Part shown: in pieces, positions 33,275-41,820 of the stretch
How the letters are laid out: each line of letters starts with the position of its first letter
Position numbering within the stretch: position 1 is the stretch's first letter
DNA from: [Leptolyngbya] sp. JSC-1
GTDB taxonomy: Bacteria; Cyanobacteriota; Cyanobacteriia; Elainellales; Elainellaceae
Direction of reading: 5' to 3'
Assembly (NCBI GenBank): GCA_000733415.1
Contig: KL662191.1
Location: forward strand, 3,624,867-3,688,866
Length of the DNA stretch: 64,000 nt
Program-made: the position numbers and the translations under genes
Notes under the pieces: generated by a model
Seen by the model: only the letters and a program-made list of their open reading frames with translations
What the model was told of the DNA's origin: nothing
The model's database searches: none

Positions 33275-33975
33275 GGCTGCTGCTCTCCTACAGATGCTAA
33301 AACTGGACCGACTTCTGGTGAAGTGGCTAGATCAACATAGGTGAGGCTAGCAGCAGGAGACGTGAGTTCAGCTTGCAGAATATCATAGAGACGACGAATT
33401 CGAATGCACAGGGAACAGAACGACTCACTGTGTAAATTTATGCGTTCCGAGTTAGGTTCAAAACCAGATTCAGAGAAATATCTATCTTTATGTTCTACTC
33501 GAAGGGCAGCGTGAATTTCTTTGTCCACTAACGCTTGCTGCAAGGCTTGGGAATCCGGATAGGAGACTAGCTCAAGTCGCAGATGGTGTTTACCGCAAAC
33601 AGTGCGCAGATCACTTAAAAGTGGCGCAAAACTCGGCTGCTCAGCATTAGCCTGATCAGCCTGCTGCAAGGCAACCAGCGCGTCATCTGATTTTGATGCA
33701 GCTCTCCAATCTGGTATTGCTTCCTTCAGTACACCCAGCCGCATCACCAGCGACGAACGCACCGCCACTGCATACAGTGTAATTGCCAGCATGGTGCCTA
33801 CCAACGCTTCGGTCAGGGCCACATCTGCCGCGCCTAAAACTGTATAAACTAAGGCGGCCACCGCGCCTAAAATCCCCCGCAGTACCAGCGCATGATAGGG
33901 GTTGGCCTGAGTCACCAGTATGGAGGCCGTCAACGGTAACAGGGCCGTCAGCACATATACATAACTATCAGTCAC
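33271..33975 (-). CDS. MbhD/DUF4040 subunit with a soluble C-terminal extension
   Basis: I use the GTG at 33975 because GGAGG sits five bases before it; the frame is open to 34017. The first 90 residues are the membrane-embedded MbhD (DUF4040) domain, with LHALVLRGILGAVAALVYTVLGAADVALTEALVG as its core (read here as YHALVLRG and VLGAADVALTEA). In cyanobacteria this short protein replaces the C-terminal part of MrpA. The remaining 145 residues are soluble, with a DLRTVCGKHHLRLELVSYPD segment and a Cys pair (SFCSLCIRI). I do not recognise that domain. It overlaps mrpG by eight bases and mrpB by four. Confidence 0.8.
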   Translation of the reverse strand: MTDSYVYVLTALLPLTASILVTQANPYHALVLRGILGAVAALVYTVLGAADVALTEALVGTMLAITLYAVAVRSSLVMRLGVLKEAIPDWRAASKSDDALVALQQADQANAEQPSFAPLLSDLRTVCGKHHLRLELVSYPDSQALQQALVDKEIHAALRVEHKDRYFSESGFEPNSERINLHSESFCSLCIRIRRLYDILQAELTSPAASLTYVDLATSPEVGPVLASVGEQQP

Positions 33976-34252
33976 GGCTACCTCCGTTACTAGCACTAGA
34001 ACAATAGGCCAACACATATCCCAGCATGGTATTCCAAAGGGCGAGGCAAATAATCGCCAGCAACAGCAGCGGCCATTCTCTGGGAATTTTCAGCAGCAAG
34101 CCTACTACAATTGCAATTGAGCCAAGGGTATCGGCAACCGATAGGCTGTGCAGCTTGAATAATACCGAGCGCTTACTGAGCAGATCCGCTGTGCCCCAAA
34201 ACCAAAAGACAATGCCAGTAGCAATACAAAAATAGCTCAACAGATTGATCAT
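33968..34252 (-). CDS. mrpG: Mrp antiporter subunit MrpG
   Basis: The ATG at 34252 gives MINLLSYFCIATGIVF; a TTG at 34267 is the alternative. The product of about 94 residues has three membrane helices and the MnhG pattern: a glycine-rich first helix, then KLHSLSVADTLGSIAIVVGLLL (the KLHS...D.L motif) and WPLLLLAIICLALWNTMLGYVLA. It is a small structural subunit of the Mrp sodium/proton antiporter. The gene overlaps the GTG start of the next gene by eight bases. The gap upstream to mrpF is the only real spacer in the operon. Confidence 0.88.
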   Translation of the reverse strand: MINLLSYFCIATGIVFWFWGTADLLSKRSVLFKLHSLSVADTLGSIAIVVGLLLKIPREWPLLLLAIICLALWNTMLGYVLAYCSSASNGGSRD

Positions 34253-34275
34253 AGTTGCTATAGACAAGTTCTATA

Positions 34276-34313
34276 CGTACTTCATGCACTTCATGTACTT
34301 CATGTACTTCATA
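34276..34313. repeat. Tandem 10-bp repeats between mrpF and mrpG
   Basis: A TACTTCATG-like unit of about 10 bp repeats four times with small changes in the only spacer of the otherwise overlapping Mrp operon. It may affect transcript processing or translation of the downstream genes. Confidence 0.7.
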
Positions 34314-34335
34314 AAATCCACTAGCTTTCAATCAT

Positions 34336-34602
34336 TCATGTGCTCGCTAAATCATTCATGCGCTTGATAATGTGGGCCAGCAGCATCAACCCAGCATTAC
34401 CAACGCTGAGGATAATCACCCCGACCACGCCAATCATCCAGTCATCTCGCAGCACCGAAATCACCAGAATTAGAATCGCTGCCTTAGATGCCACACTGGC
34501 AAAGGCTAACATTCGCTGCCAAATATCTTGATCCTTACAAACCGTGTAAATTGGAATCAGTAGGGCCAGAATCATGGCAATCAACGCCAGGTTCAGGATC
34601 AT
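34336..34602 (-). CDS. mrpF: Mrp antiporter subunit MrpF
   Basis: The start at 34602 has a very strong AGGAGG ribosome binding site eight or nine bases upstream, and overlaps mrpE by four bases. The 88-residue product has three membrane helices: LALIAMILALLIPIYTV, KAAILILVISVLRDD and IGVVGVIILSVGNAGLMLL, in the MnhF order. The conserved arginine-aspartate junction follows the second helix. It is a small subunit of the Mrp complex, predicted to sit in the cytoplasmic membrane. Confidence 0.88.
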   Translation of the reverse strand: MILNLALIAMILALLIPIYTVCKDQDIWQRMLAFASVASKAAILILVISVLRDDWMIGVVGVIILSVGNAGLMLLAHIIKRMNDLAST

Positions 34603-34982
34603 CGTCTCTTCCTCCTGCGCACATAGTGAACTTCGTACCAACCCTCTTCGTGGTATTTCACAACAATCGTTTTGGGTGTGAAGGTAATCAGAAACACATC
34701 TAAGAAGATCAATCGCGACGAGCGGGGTGCTGGCACCCGTTCCATGACGATCTCTTCTTCAAGATGCGGATTCAGAATCATGTCGAATGATTCAACATAG
34801 GCTTGGGGAATCGCCACGATGATTTTCCAAAACGATTGCAGCCAATCCCTGAACCGCTCAGACCCCGGGAAGCCTCTGGGTAATATCAGAGCAATGATTA
34901 CGCCAATGATGATATTAGCCAAACTGAAATTGGCCGTGAGCAGAAACCAAATAGTCAATCGCAGAATCAGATGTCCGATCAT
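34599..34982 (-). CDS. mrpE: Mrp antiporter subunit MrpE
   Basis: The ATG at 34982 overlaps the mrpD stop by four bases. The 127-residue product begins with one or two membrane helices (LRLTIWFLLTANFSLANIIIGVIIALILP) and continues with a cytoplasmic domain: FWKIIVAIPQAYVESFDMILNP is the conserved MnhE segment, and a beta-rich tail with LITFTPKTIVV follows (TPGT-like motif of the family). MrpE is needed for assembly or stability of the antiporter. Confidence 0.9.
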   Translation of the reverse strand: MIGHLILRLTIWFLLTANFSLANIIIGVIIALILPRGFPGSERFRDWLQSFWKIIVAIPQAYVESFDMILNPHLEEEIVMERVPAPRSSRLIFLDVFLITFTPKTIVVKYHEEGWYEVHYVRRRKRR

Positions 34983-36412
34983 GCCCACACCATCCAAAAC
35001 AGTAGGATCAACATCAAGCTCATCACTCCGATTAGATGATCAAATTCCTCCAGCACCCGCGGCAATTTGACAGTGGTGCGGCGAAAGATAGCAAAATAAG
35101 CCACCCAGCCCAATCCTATAATCGCTAACGGTTTGGCAATATTTGCCAGGGTATATGCCTCGAAATACACCACATTAGCAATCAGCAGCCCACCGATCAG
35201 CAAAATCACCGCTGCCCAAAAACCGGGTTTGACGCTAGCTGACTCTTGGGACTTGTGGGGCAAAAAGATAAATTTGGCAAACGAGATGGCCGTTCCCAAT
35301 GCCGCTAAATTCATCGCCATTGGCTGCCAAGGCGCTAAGCTTTTCATGGTCAGCACCTTTGCCCCAAAGCCCGACAGCATTGGAAAGCCAGAAATCGAGA
35401 AACTTGCCATCACCAAGGCAATCCAGATCGGGGTGTGAATTGGCCTGTGCTGCAATTCCTTGAAATTGCGGCTCGGCAAGGCACCGGCAATCAAGAACAG
35501 CGCTGATTTGACCAGACCGTGAGTCAGGGCATAAAAGCCGCCCACAACAGGAGCTGCCAGAATAAATCCCAGCTGGGAAACCGTGTGAAAGGCCAGCATA
35601 CGCTTTGTATCTTTCTCAAATACGGCATAGCCCACTCCCAGCAGCGCCGTTCCAACCCCAAACAGCCGTACAATCGGGTCGAATTCTTCTAATACCAAAG
35701 CACACCGCAGCAGCGGGTATACGCCTGCCTTTACCACCACCCCCGACAGCAAAGCCGATACCGGCGTCTCCGATTCGGAGTGGGTCAAGGGCAGCCACAA
35801 GCCCGATACAAAAATTCCACCTTTCACCAACAGCCCCAGAAACAGCAGCGCCACTGCCTCAATTGGAGCATCCTGCAATCCGGCAAAACTAAACGAATGA
35901 TGGGTTTGGTACACCAGCACTGCGCCCACCAGATAGAACAGCATCGCCGTATTGCTGACAAACAAATAGCGCAGCGCCACCCAAATCGAGCGATCGGTGC
36001 GGGGATAGGCAATTAGTAGAAATGCTGCAATGCTCAGAACTTCCAGCGCCACATACAAGCTAATAAAGTCGGAACAAACAAAAGCAGCATTGACACTACC
36101 ATGCAAAATAGTCGCCTGAGCATAAAAAAAGGCGCTTTTACCGCTCTGCCAGCAGTAGAACAGCACCGCCATCGTCACCAGCGCGTTCGTCAAAATGAAG
36201 AAGCCACTGAGCGAATCGGCTATCAGGGTGACGCCAAAATGATCGAGCAACTGCAATGCGACCGGTATGGGCTGAGTGAACAACAGCACCGCATAGGCCG
36301 CCGATGCTAAAGAGGTTACTAGGGCCAGAGACCGATCAAATCGGGGACAGAGGTAAATTACAAACCCCAGGAAAAAGGGCAGGACAATCCAGGCAATCGT
36401 GATTATATTCAT
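34979..36412 (-). CDS. mrpD: Mrp antiporter subunit MrpD (NuoM/NuoN-like)
   Basis: This 477-residue protein has 12-14 membrane helices and the proton-translocating core of the complex I antiporter family. VALEVLSIAAFLLIAY holds the conserved Glu of helix 5, LLFLGLLVKGGIFVSGLWLPLTHSE has the Lys of helix 7 and the loop with H and E, and VVVKAGVYPLLR has the next Lys. FEKDTKRMLAFHTVSQLGFIL is the K-R-x-x-A-x-x-T-x-x-Q-x-G motif. It overlaps both neighbours by four bases. It is the only large antiporter-type subunit in this operon. Confidence 0.92.
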   Translation of the reverse strand: MNIITIAWIVLPFFLGFVIYLCPRFDRSLALVTSLASAAYAVLLFTQPIPVALQLLDHFGVTLIADSLSGFFILTNALVTMAVLFYCWQSGKSAFFYAQATILHGSVNAAFVCSDFISLYVALEVLSIAAFLLIAYPRTDRSIWVALRYLFVSNTAMLFYLVGAVLVYQTHHSFSFAGLQDAPIEAVALLFLGLLVKGGIFVSGLWLPLTHSESETPVSALLSGVVVKAGVYPLLRCALVLEEFDPIVRLFGVGTALLGVGYAVFEKDTKRMLAFHTVSQLGFILAAPVVGGFYALTHGLVKSALFLIAGALPSRNFKELQHRPIHTPIWIALVMASFSISGFPMLSGFGAKVLTMKSLAPWQPMAMNLAALGTAISFAKFIFLPHKSQESASVKPGFWAAVILLIGGLLIANVVYFEAYTLANIAKPLAIIGLGWVAYFAIFRRTTVKLPRVLEEFDHLIGVMSLMLILLFWMVWA

Positions 36413-36744
36413 GGCGTGTTACCCTTCTCGATCTCACTGCTTTCCAGCGTCGGGTTATCCCGTGCCAGCTTCATCACCCCAACCAGCATCAAGGCTTGGA
36501 TCGAAAAGCCAATCACGATCGCGGTCAAAATCACCGCCTGAGGGACCGGATCCGCATAAGCGCCACGGTTGACGTCCGAAAGAATTGGTGTGAACAAGCC
36601 ATTGCGGGATGCAATCAGCACATAATAGGCGACGACCCCAGTGCTCATCACATCCATCGAAATAATCTTCATCACCAGATTCTGTTTTAGGACAATGCCA
36701 AAGAATCCGCACAATATCGTTGCAAATACACAAGCTTCTAACAC
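36409..36744 (-). CDS. mrpC: Mrp antiporter subunit MrpC (NuoK-like)
   Basis: This 111-residue protein is first in the Mrp operon. Three membrane helices are visible: ACVFATILCGFFGIVLKQNLV, IISMDVMSTGVVAYYVLIA and DPVPQAVILTAIVIGFSIQALML. The segment DPVPQAVILTAIVIG is the MnhC/NuoK signature with its conserved P-Q-A-L/I-x-L-T. The last residues overlap mrpD by four bases. No NuoL-type MrpA gene precedes it; the upstream 800 bases hold only a Uma2 remnant. Confidence 0.9.
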   Translation of the reverse strand: MLEACVFATILCGFFGIVLKQNLVMKIISMDVMSTGVVAYYVLIASRNGLFTPILSDVNRGAYADPVPQAVILTAIVIGFSIQALMLVGVMKLARDNPTLESSEIEKGNTP

Positions 36745-37248
36745 AGTTCCCCTTCCCTAACCGCGTCTCATGATTATCTCAATCGAAAAACCAACCGAAA
36801 ATCGCAGCCCACAATACGCTGATTCCAGCCATTAGCTTCAGCCGTTGACTCAATAGCTTGACTCAACTCTGGCTGCAACTCTGGACCCGGCAATCAATTG
36901 CCAGCCGAAATTGCAACCGTCGCTAACCGAAATTGCCGACCCTGGTGCCTTACACTCCTCCTACCCACCGAAATTGCATAGTGAGCATAGACTAATAACA
37001 ATGATTAAGCATTTATCGATAGTAATTTGATGATACTTGATTCGGTTGCTTCTGACGAGACCTGCCGACGATGATTAAATATGCCTATCAGATTCGGCAA
37101 TTGAATAAACAATCTGCAAGCCGAAGCAGCGGTAGTCTGTCACCACTCAAACCTGAAGCACCCCATTCTCCGCTGTGGATTCGGCCTCTCCCCTTCCAAG
37201 CAAGCTAAGCCTCCAGGATCAGTTGTGAACCCTGATTGATTCCTCTAG
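36745..37248. other. Intergenic region upstream of the Mrp operon
   Basis: About 500 bases with no supported gene. CCGAAATTGC occurs three times, at 36905-36914, 36927-36936 and 36968-36977, unevenly spaced and possibly a regulatory direct repeat. The Mrp promoter should lie in the part nearest 36745. Confidence 0.5.
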
Positions 37249-37451
37249 CTAACCGAAGAGTTGCCCAATCGTCAGGTTAAAGAACTCAGCAGCAGAGACA
37301 GGAATGCGATACGTTTGGCGCTGCACATACAGCTAGGGTGCGGTCAGCGAATAATTTGACCGCCGATGAATGCACTAGCGGGTTTGGTTTCCGGCAGCTT
37401 AAGAAATTCATCGAACGTCAGCGGTTTGGAAGAAGCTTGACCCACTGCCAT
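37249..37451 (-). pseudogene. Uma2 family remnant with internal deletion
   Basis: From the ATG at 37451 the minus strand encodes SKPLTFDEFLKLPETKPAS and IGGQII, then a stop; this is the standard Uma2 N-terminus. About 110 bases later another frame reads an end-like segment AAEFFNLTIGQLFG and a stop at 37249-37251, which resembles the usual Uma2 C-terminus. The whole catalytic middle (about 130 residues) is gone. I read this as one gene that lost its centre by deletion and then drifted. Confidence 0.6.
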
Positions 37452-37541
37452 GTCTGGAAGCGCGATGGGTTTATTATATCGAAGACGTGCCCAGTTCATG
37501 CACGGGAATACTAAACTACGTCAATTCAAGGCTTGGGAAAA

Positions 37542-38555
37542 ATGCTGGTATTTTTCTTACATGGAGTAGCAACCAAAAATGCTGACTATGCCAAACCGCT
37601 ACAGAAGCTGCTCCGCAATGAATTTAATCGCCGCAAACAGCCGTTACCTCATTTTTATGCTGGTTTTTGGGGCAATGTATTTAAGCAAACCGGACAGATG
37701 TGGAACTGGATTCATCACGATCTGCAAGCTCTCAAAGCCAGCAATCCTCAAGCTGATACTCACGATGTCTTTCGCTATCAAGAAATGCGAGAAGATTTCA
37801 TTTCTCAATTCTTTGGAGATGCACTGACCTACTTTAATCCAGAACGGGGCTTTGATATTCGAGATACCATTGCTGACCAACTCTACAAATTTTTGAAACA
37901 CCATTCTCAAGAAACAGAGCTGCATATTGTCAGCCATTCTTTGGGAACGGTAATTTTGTGGGATGCGCTGTTTTCAGATCGATTCGCAGATGATGATCCA
38001 GCCTATACGATTCGGTCCTTGATCGCTCCGTCTACTCAAAGCCTGCCTAGAAAGGCGCAACTAAAAAGCATAACTACAATGGGATCACCCATTTTGTTCT
38101 TTAATATGATGCTGGATGTTACGCCTAAGCAGATTAGAACATTTCTAGCTCGCTACAACACTGAGTCATTCAAATGGCTGAACATCCTGCATGCATCGGA
38201 TATAATTGCTTATCCACTTCAGTCCAGCTTGAATACAGAAAGCATCCCAAATCTGTTCTTTCGCGATCGATACATTTGGGCAGATACCAATATTGCTGAG
38301 AAGACTGCAAGAACCTTTGGTCAAACCCACGCAGCAATGGCCGTAGGAGTCAGCGATGCTCATGGCTCTTATTGGCAAAGTCGCGGCACCGCAAGGTTTA
38401 TAGCAAGCAATCTTGTAGGTGATACAAATTCAATTGATGCCCTGAAGATTGACCCAGATACAGATACTCTAGCCGCTACTGATTACGTTGGCAACCTTTT
38501 GAATTTATCCGGTCAGTTCATGAGCCAGAAATTCAAAGACTTTAGTAGCACTTAA
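37542..38555 (+). CDS. Alpha/beta hydrolase, lipase-like
   Basis: The ATG at 37542 is preceded by a weak GGGAAAA; a TTG nine bases earlier is in frame. The 337-residue protein starts with a beta strand and oxyanion loop (MLVFFLHGVATKNADYAKPL). It has a nucleophile elbow LHIVSHSLGTVILWDALF near residue 127, where SHSLG has the lipase G-x-S-x-G form with the first Gly replaced by Ser. Later SDII and THAAM or DAHGSYW are candidate acid and His positions. No signal peptide is seen, so it is probably cytoplasmic. The substrate is unknown. Confidence 0.75.
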   Translation: MLVFFLHGVATKNADYAKPLQKLLRNEFNRRKQPLPHFYAGFWGNVFKQTGQMWNWIHHDLQALKASNPQADTHDVFRYQEMREDFISQFFGDALTYFNPERGFDIRDTIADQLYKFLKHHSQETELHIVSHSLGTVILWDALFSDRFADDDPAYTIRSLIAPSTQSLPRKAQLKSITTMGSPILFFNMMLDVTPKQIRTFLARYNTESFKWLNILHASDIIAYPLQSSLNTESIPNLFFRDRYIWADTNIAEKTARTFGQTHAAMAVGVSDAHGSYWQSRGTARFIASNLVGDTNSIDALKIDPDTDTLAATDYVGNLLNLSGQFMSQKFKDFSST

Positions 38556-38699
38556 TCATGAGCCACCTGAGCTGACCTCCCCCATGTTATCTCACCTAAT
38601 TTGCCTACAATATATCGACTCAGTTCGAGTAACTCTCCCCTGCTGAAGTCAGTTCAGTAAAGATCGCAACGCTTCTCCCAGAGTCGCCATTCTTGACGG

Positions 38700-39467
38700 T
38701 CACTGAAAACGACAACCCCTGCTGCGCATCTGCTCCTCGTAATCAGGGTCATGAGTGCCTAGCAGCTTATCCCAGAAGGTAAAATACAGACCATAGTGCA
38801 CTCTGTATTTGAGGTGGTGAATCGAATGATGGGCCGGGCCAATGAACCATCTGCCTAGCCAATCATGGGGAAACGACAGAGGTAGCCGATCGATCCCCAG
38901 GTGGTTTACCACTGCCCATACTGTCATCGTAACAAGTACGGCAATTAAAGTAATCAGATGAAGTGGAATAATAAAGACAATTCCAATCAGAAATAGAGAT
39001 TGAACAACAGCCTCTAAAGGGTCAAACGCAAACGAAGTCCACGGGGTAGGATGACGTGAACAATGATGACCTCGATGCAACCAAGAAAATAGCAAGCGAT
39101 GGTGAAATAATCGATGGGTAAAATAGAAATAAGTATCTTGAAGTATTAATACAGCCACATAACTAATTCCTGAATACCACAATCCATATTGTTGAGGATA
39201 ACTATATAATCGAGTAATGCCCCAACTATATCCTGACATGATAAACGCTGCCCCTAATGCAAATATCCCAGCTGATAGAACAGAAAGTTTAATATCATGC
39301 CAGATTGACTGCCAGGTTGGAGATTGATACTGCAAAGGATGATTAATAAAAACTTGGCTGAATGGTGAATAAAAAAATAAATATGTTCCTCCTGCTATTA
39401 GGAAATAGCGCAATAAAATAATTGCAAAAAAAGCAATGCCATAGAACCCAAATGAGTGATCTATCAT
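38700..39467 (-). CDS. Fatty acid hydroxylase / sterol desaturase family protein
   Basis: AAGGAG six bases before the ATG at 39467 supports the start. The 255-residue membrane protein has four or so helices and the family's histidine clusters: HRLFHHRLLFSWLHRGHH (HxxxHH and HxxHH) and, near the end, HHSIHHLKYRVHYG. These bind two iron atoms. The enzymes hydroxylate or desaturate lipids or sterol-like compounds such as carotenoids. The substrate here is unknown. The gene stands alone. Confidence 0.88.
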   Translation of the reverse strand: MIDHSFGFYGIAFFAIILLRYFLIAGGTYLFFYSPFSQVFINHPLQYQSPTWQSIWHDIKLSVLSAGIFALGAAFIMSGYSWGITRLYSYPQQYGLWYSGISYVAVLILQDTYFYFTHRLFHHRLLFSWLHRGHHCSRHPTPWTSFAFDPLEAVVQSLFLIGIVFIIPLHLITLIAVLVTMTVWAVVNHLGIDRLPLSFPHDWLGRWFIGPAHHSIHHLKYRVHYGLYFTFWDKLLGTHDPDYEEQMRSRGCRFQ

Positions 39468-39718
39468 TCAATCTCCTTGCTACTCCTGATCTGCTAGTTC
39501 CTTCGACGTAAGGAACAAGACTTAACATGACAAGTTGATCCATCAGGGTCTCACCTTATGTTAAACCCTTTTACCTTAGTAGAAGGATACAAAAATTTAA
39601 AGGAATTTTTGACCACCTACAGGGTGATGTTAATCCAGCCCAAAGTTGAAGATCACTTAAAACCCAATGCTCTCGACGTTACGGGTAAGCGTCTTCCCTA
39701 CGTAAGGATTGCAAGAAT

Positions 39719-40588
39719 TTACAGAGTTGATGGGTCAACTCCTAGTTCCTCTAACTTTGTAGCTAAGCGCTCAGCCCGCTGTTTTTCTTGCTCAGCCCGC
39801 TGTTTCTCCTGTTCAGCCCGCTGTTTCTCCTGTTCAGCCCGCTGCTTTTCTTGCTCAGCCCGCTGTTTTTCCTGTTCAGCCCGCTGTTTTTCCTGTTCAG
39901 CCCACTGCTGAGCAGCTTCCTCTGGGAGTAGCACTAGCTCTCCCTCAGGAGTGTAAAACCGCAGCCATAGACAACTCCCAGATGCCGGTTCTCGATCAAT
40001 TGCCCCTTCCCAAGTGCCCAGCCATAGACCTAGGGTTTCGCACCAGAGCCAACCGCGATGGTTGGGGGCTAGGGGTTGATAGCCTCTAGCTAAATCGAGT
40101 CGCCAGCCTGCCAAGGAAGTAGGAGCGAAGGGATCAAAAACAAAATAGTCAGGCGTGCGGAAAACTTGCTCGTAGAGGTCTTTTTTGACTCCCCGGTCAA
40201 CGGCAGCAGTGCTAGGAGAAAGCAGTTCGATAATCACATCGGGATAGCGACCGGCTTCTTCCCAAACGACCCAACCTTGTCGCTCTCGATTCGCTTCTAC
40301 CCCTAATACGGCAAAAAAGTCGGGGCCTCTAAAGTCGCGGTTCATAGCTTGGTTGCGGCTGTAGTAGACAAACATATTGCCGCCTACAAAACTATCGGGT
40401 CGGGATAAAAGTGCTTGCTGTGCTGAGCGGATCAGCACATTCATGGCAATGCGATGTCGATTACTTTCCAAGGGTTCTCCATCATCAAAAATCAAATCAG
40501 TTGGAGGGGATGGGGCTTCCCAGTCCAATGACTCGTCAGTCTGAAGATCCAAGGTGGTCTCCGGAAGCATGGCTCGTACCTCCAGCAA
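39719..40588 (-). CDS. Uma2 family protein with heptad-repeat coiled-coil tail
   Basis: This 289-residue protein has a Uma2-type domain in the first 225 residues (YPDVIIELLSPSTAAVDRGVKK with the acidic pair and Lys, DYFVFDP). The end is a coiled coil of at least six identical EQEKQRA heptads followed by a short basic end. At DNA level this is a 21-bp tandem array at 39771-39917. Such tails are a common feature of cyanobacterial Uma2 proteins. The number of copies probably varies among strains. Confidence 0.88.
   Translation of the reverse strand: MLEVRAMLPETTLDLQTDESLDWEAPSPPTDLIFDDGEPLESNRHRIAMNVLIRSAQQALLSRPDSFVGGNMFVYYSRNQAMNRDFRGPDFFAVLGVEANRERQGWVVWEEAGRYPDVIIELLSPSTAAVDRGVKKDLYEQVFRTPDYFVFDPFAPTSLAGWRLDLARGYQPLAPNHRGWLWCETLGLWLGTWEGAIDREPASGSCLWLRFYTPEGELVLLPEEAAQQWAEQEKQRAEQEKQRAEQEKQRAEQEKQRAEQEKQRAEQEKQRAERLATKLEELGVDPSTL
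39771..39917. repeat. 21-bp tandem repeat inside the Uma2 gene
   Basis: Seven units of 21 bp, each beginning TCAGCCCGCTG on the plus strand, with small third-position differences; the last is degenerate. They encode the EQEKQRA heptads of the minus-strand gene. In-frame length means copy-number change would not break the gene. Confidence 0.9.
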
Positions 40589-40711
40589 GTTTTTTCAATT
40601 ATATAGACGGAAAACCCTCCAGAGAAGTCTTGCCCAGTGCATACTGCTTGCACATGATGTTAAATTTACGCAAGCAGTAGCAAAATCTCCCTGAGTCGCT
40701 GCGCTGTGATC

Positions 40712-41326
40712 TTACTCAACCATTGCCCTAGCTTGAGGCGCGTATACAGTTTTCCAGGCTTCGACTGTTCCTTGGCCAATTTCACTGTCAATCGTTTCAC
40801 CGCTTTCTGTAATCAGGCGAATACTGATATTGCCCTCTGGTGCATTTTGTAACGCCTCAGCCAACTCCTCGCTGATTGGGAAGGTGCTATTCTGCCCAGA
40901 AACTTGAAACACCTGATCGTTAATTTTAATGAACAGACTAGTGAGAGTGCGAGCATGATTAAACTCGGAACAACCTAAATCAAAAGAGAAGCCAGAATGA
41001 AGAGGCCGACTCAAGCAATCTTGATCACGAGCGACTAACAAAAACCGTACCGATTGCGGACTCCAAAGGCTCTGGACCTCGATACGAGCGGTGGTGTTGA
41101 GAAAACGATCGTAAAAGTAGTTACGGTCAAATACACCGACAAAGCTGCCTTCAAACGGGTCGTCAATTTGAACCGGCTCTGACCAAGGCAGATTTCTGCT
41201 AGTTCCTAGAGCAGCAGAATCAACATTGGGCAGTTCAGCACTAGGCAACTCAGCCGCCTTTCCCGACAGGGCACCGATTGCCACAATGCCCAGCATTCCC
41301 AAGCAAATTACTCCCCGCCTAACCAT
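40712..41326 (-). CDS. Exported protein of unknown function
   Basis: GAGGA just before the ATG at 41326 fixes the start, and a signal peptide follows (GVICLGMLGIVAIGALSGKAAE). The mature protein of about 180 residues is beta-rich, with two cysteines (DQDCLSRPLHSGFSFDLGCSEF) that could form a disulphide, and an FIKINDQVFQVSGQNSTFPIS segment. I recognise the general look of small cyanobacterial periplasmic proteins but no named family. It faces a long non-coding region. Confidence 0.7.
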   Translation of the reverse strand: MVRRGVICLGMLGIVAIGALSGKAAELPSAELPNVDSAALGTSRNLPWSEPVQIDDPFEGSFVGVFDRNYFYDRFLNTTARIEVQSLWSPQSVRFLLVARDQDCLSRPLHSGFSFDLGCSEFNHARTLTSLFIKINDQVFQVSGQNSTFPISEELAEALQNAPEGNISIRLITESGETIDSEIGQGTVEAWKTVYAPQARAMVE

Positions 41327-41820
41327 AGCTTCCTCGGATTGACGAGACTCTATTTTGACAATAGCACAAGGGCTTAGAGTCGGTGGGCGATTAGATTTGG
41401 CTAGATCTGGGCGAGATGATGACTGCTTAAACCATATCGTGATCGGGCAGGTGATACTCAATGTTTCGCAGACTAGACAATGTATAGCTGATCACCTCTT
41501 GCTTCGTCTGCTACTCTGCGAGAAGGCTGCACCTACAGCAGACTTCCCGATTAGCCCGCAATTGGTTTGTAGGTGAGAGAAGTGCGAAGTCAAACGCTGG
41601 ATTGACACAAAATTCTGAGCAGACCCCTACATTTTGTGAAGCAATGGTTTGAGCTAAGCGAGTGGTTCCATTGTAGGCAACGTTCAGCAACCGTTAACAA
41701 TTGCACTCACACGCTTGTGTTTCTCGATGCTTTAGTTTATGCTTTGCGTTACTAGTGCTTTTCGGTCCCGAAGAGGGCTAGTATACCCGCTCAAGGTAGA
41801 CTACTCGGGCGCTGATCCAA

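Noticed and set aside
36905..36977. Three copies of CCGAAATTGC as a possible CRISPR array
   Set aside because: The copies are only 10 bp long and spaced 22 and 41 bp apart, with no repeat-spacer regularity and no cas genes nearby.
39558..39911. Plus-strand frame over the heptamer array
   Set aside because: Its second half only reads the coiled-coil repeats in another frame, giving CFSCSARC repeats, and the first 60 residues match no family I know.
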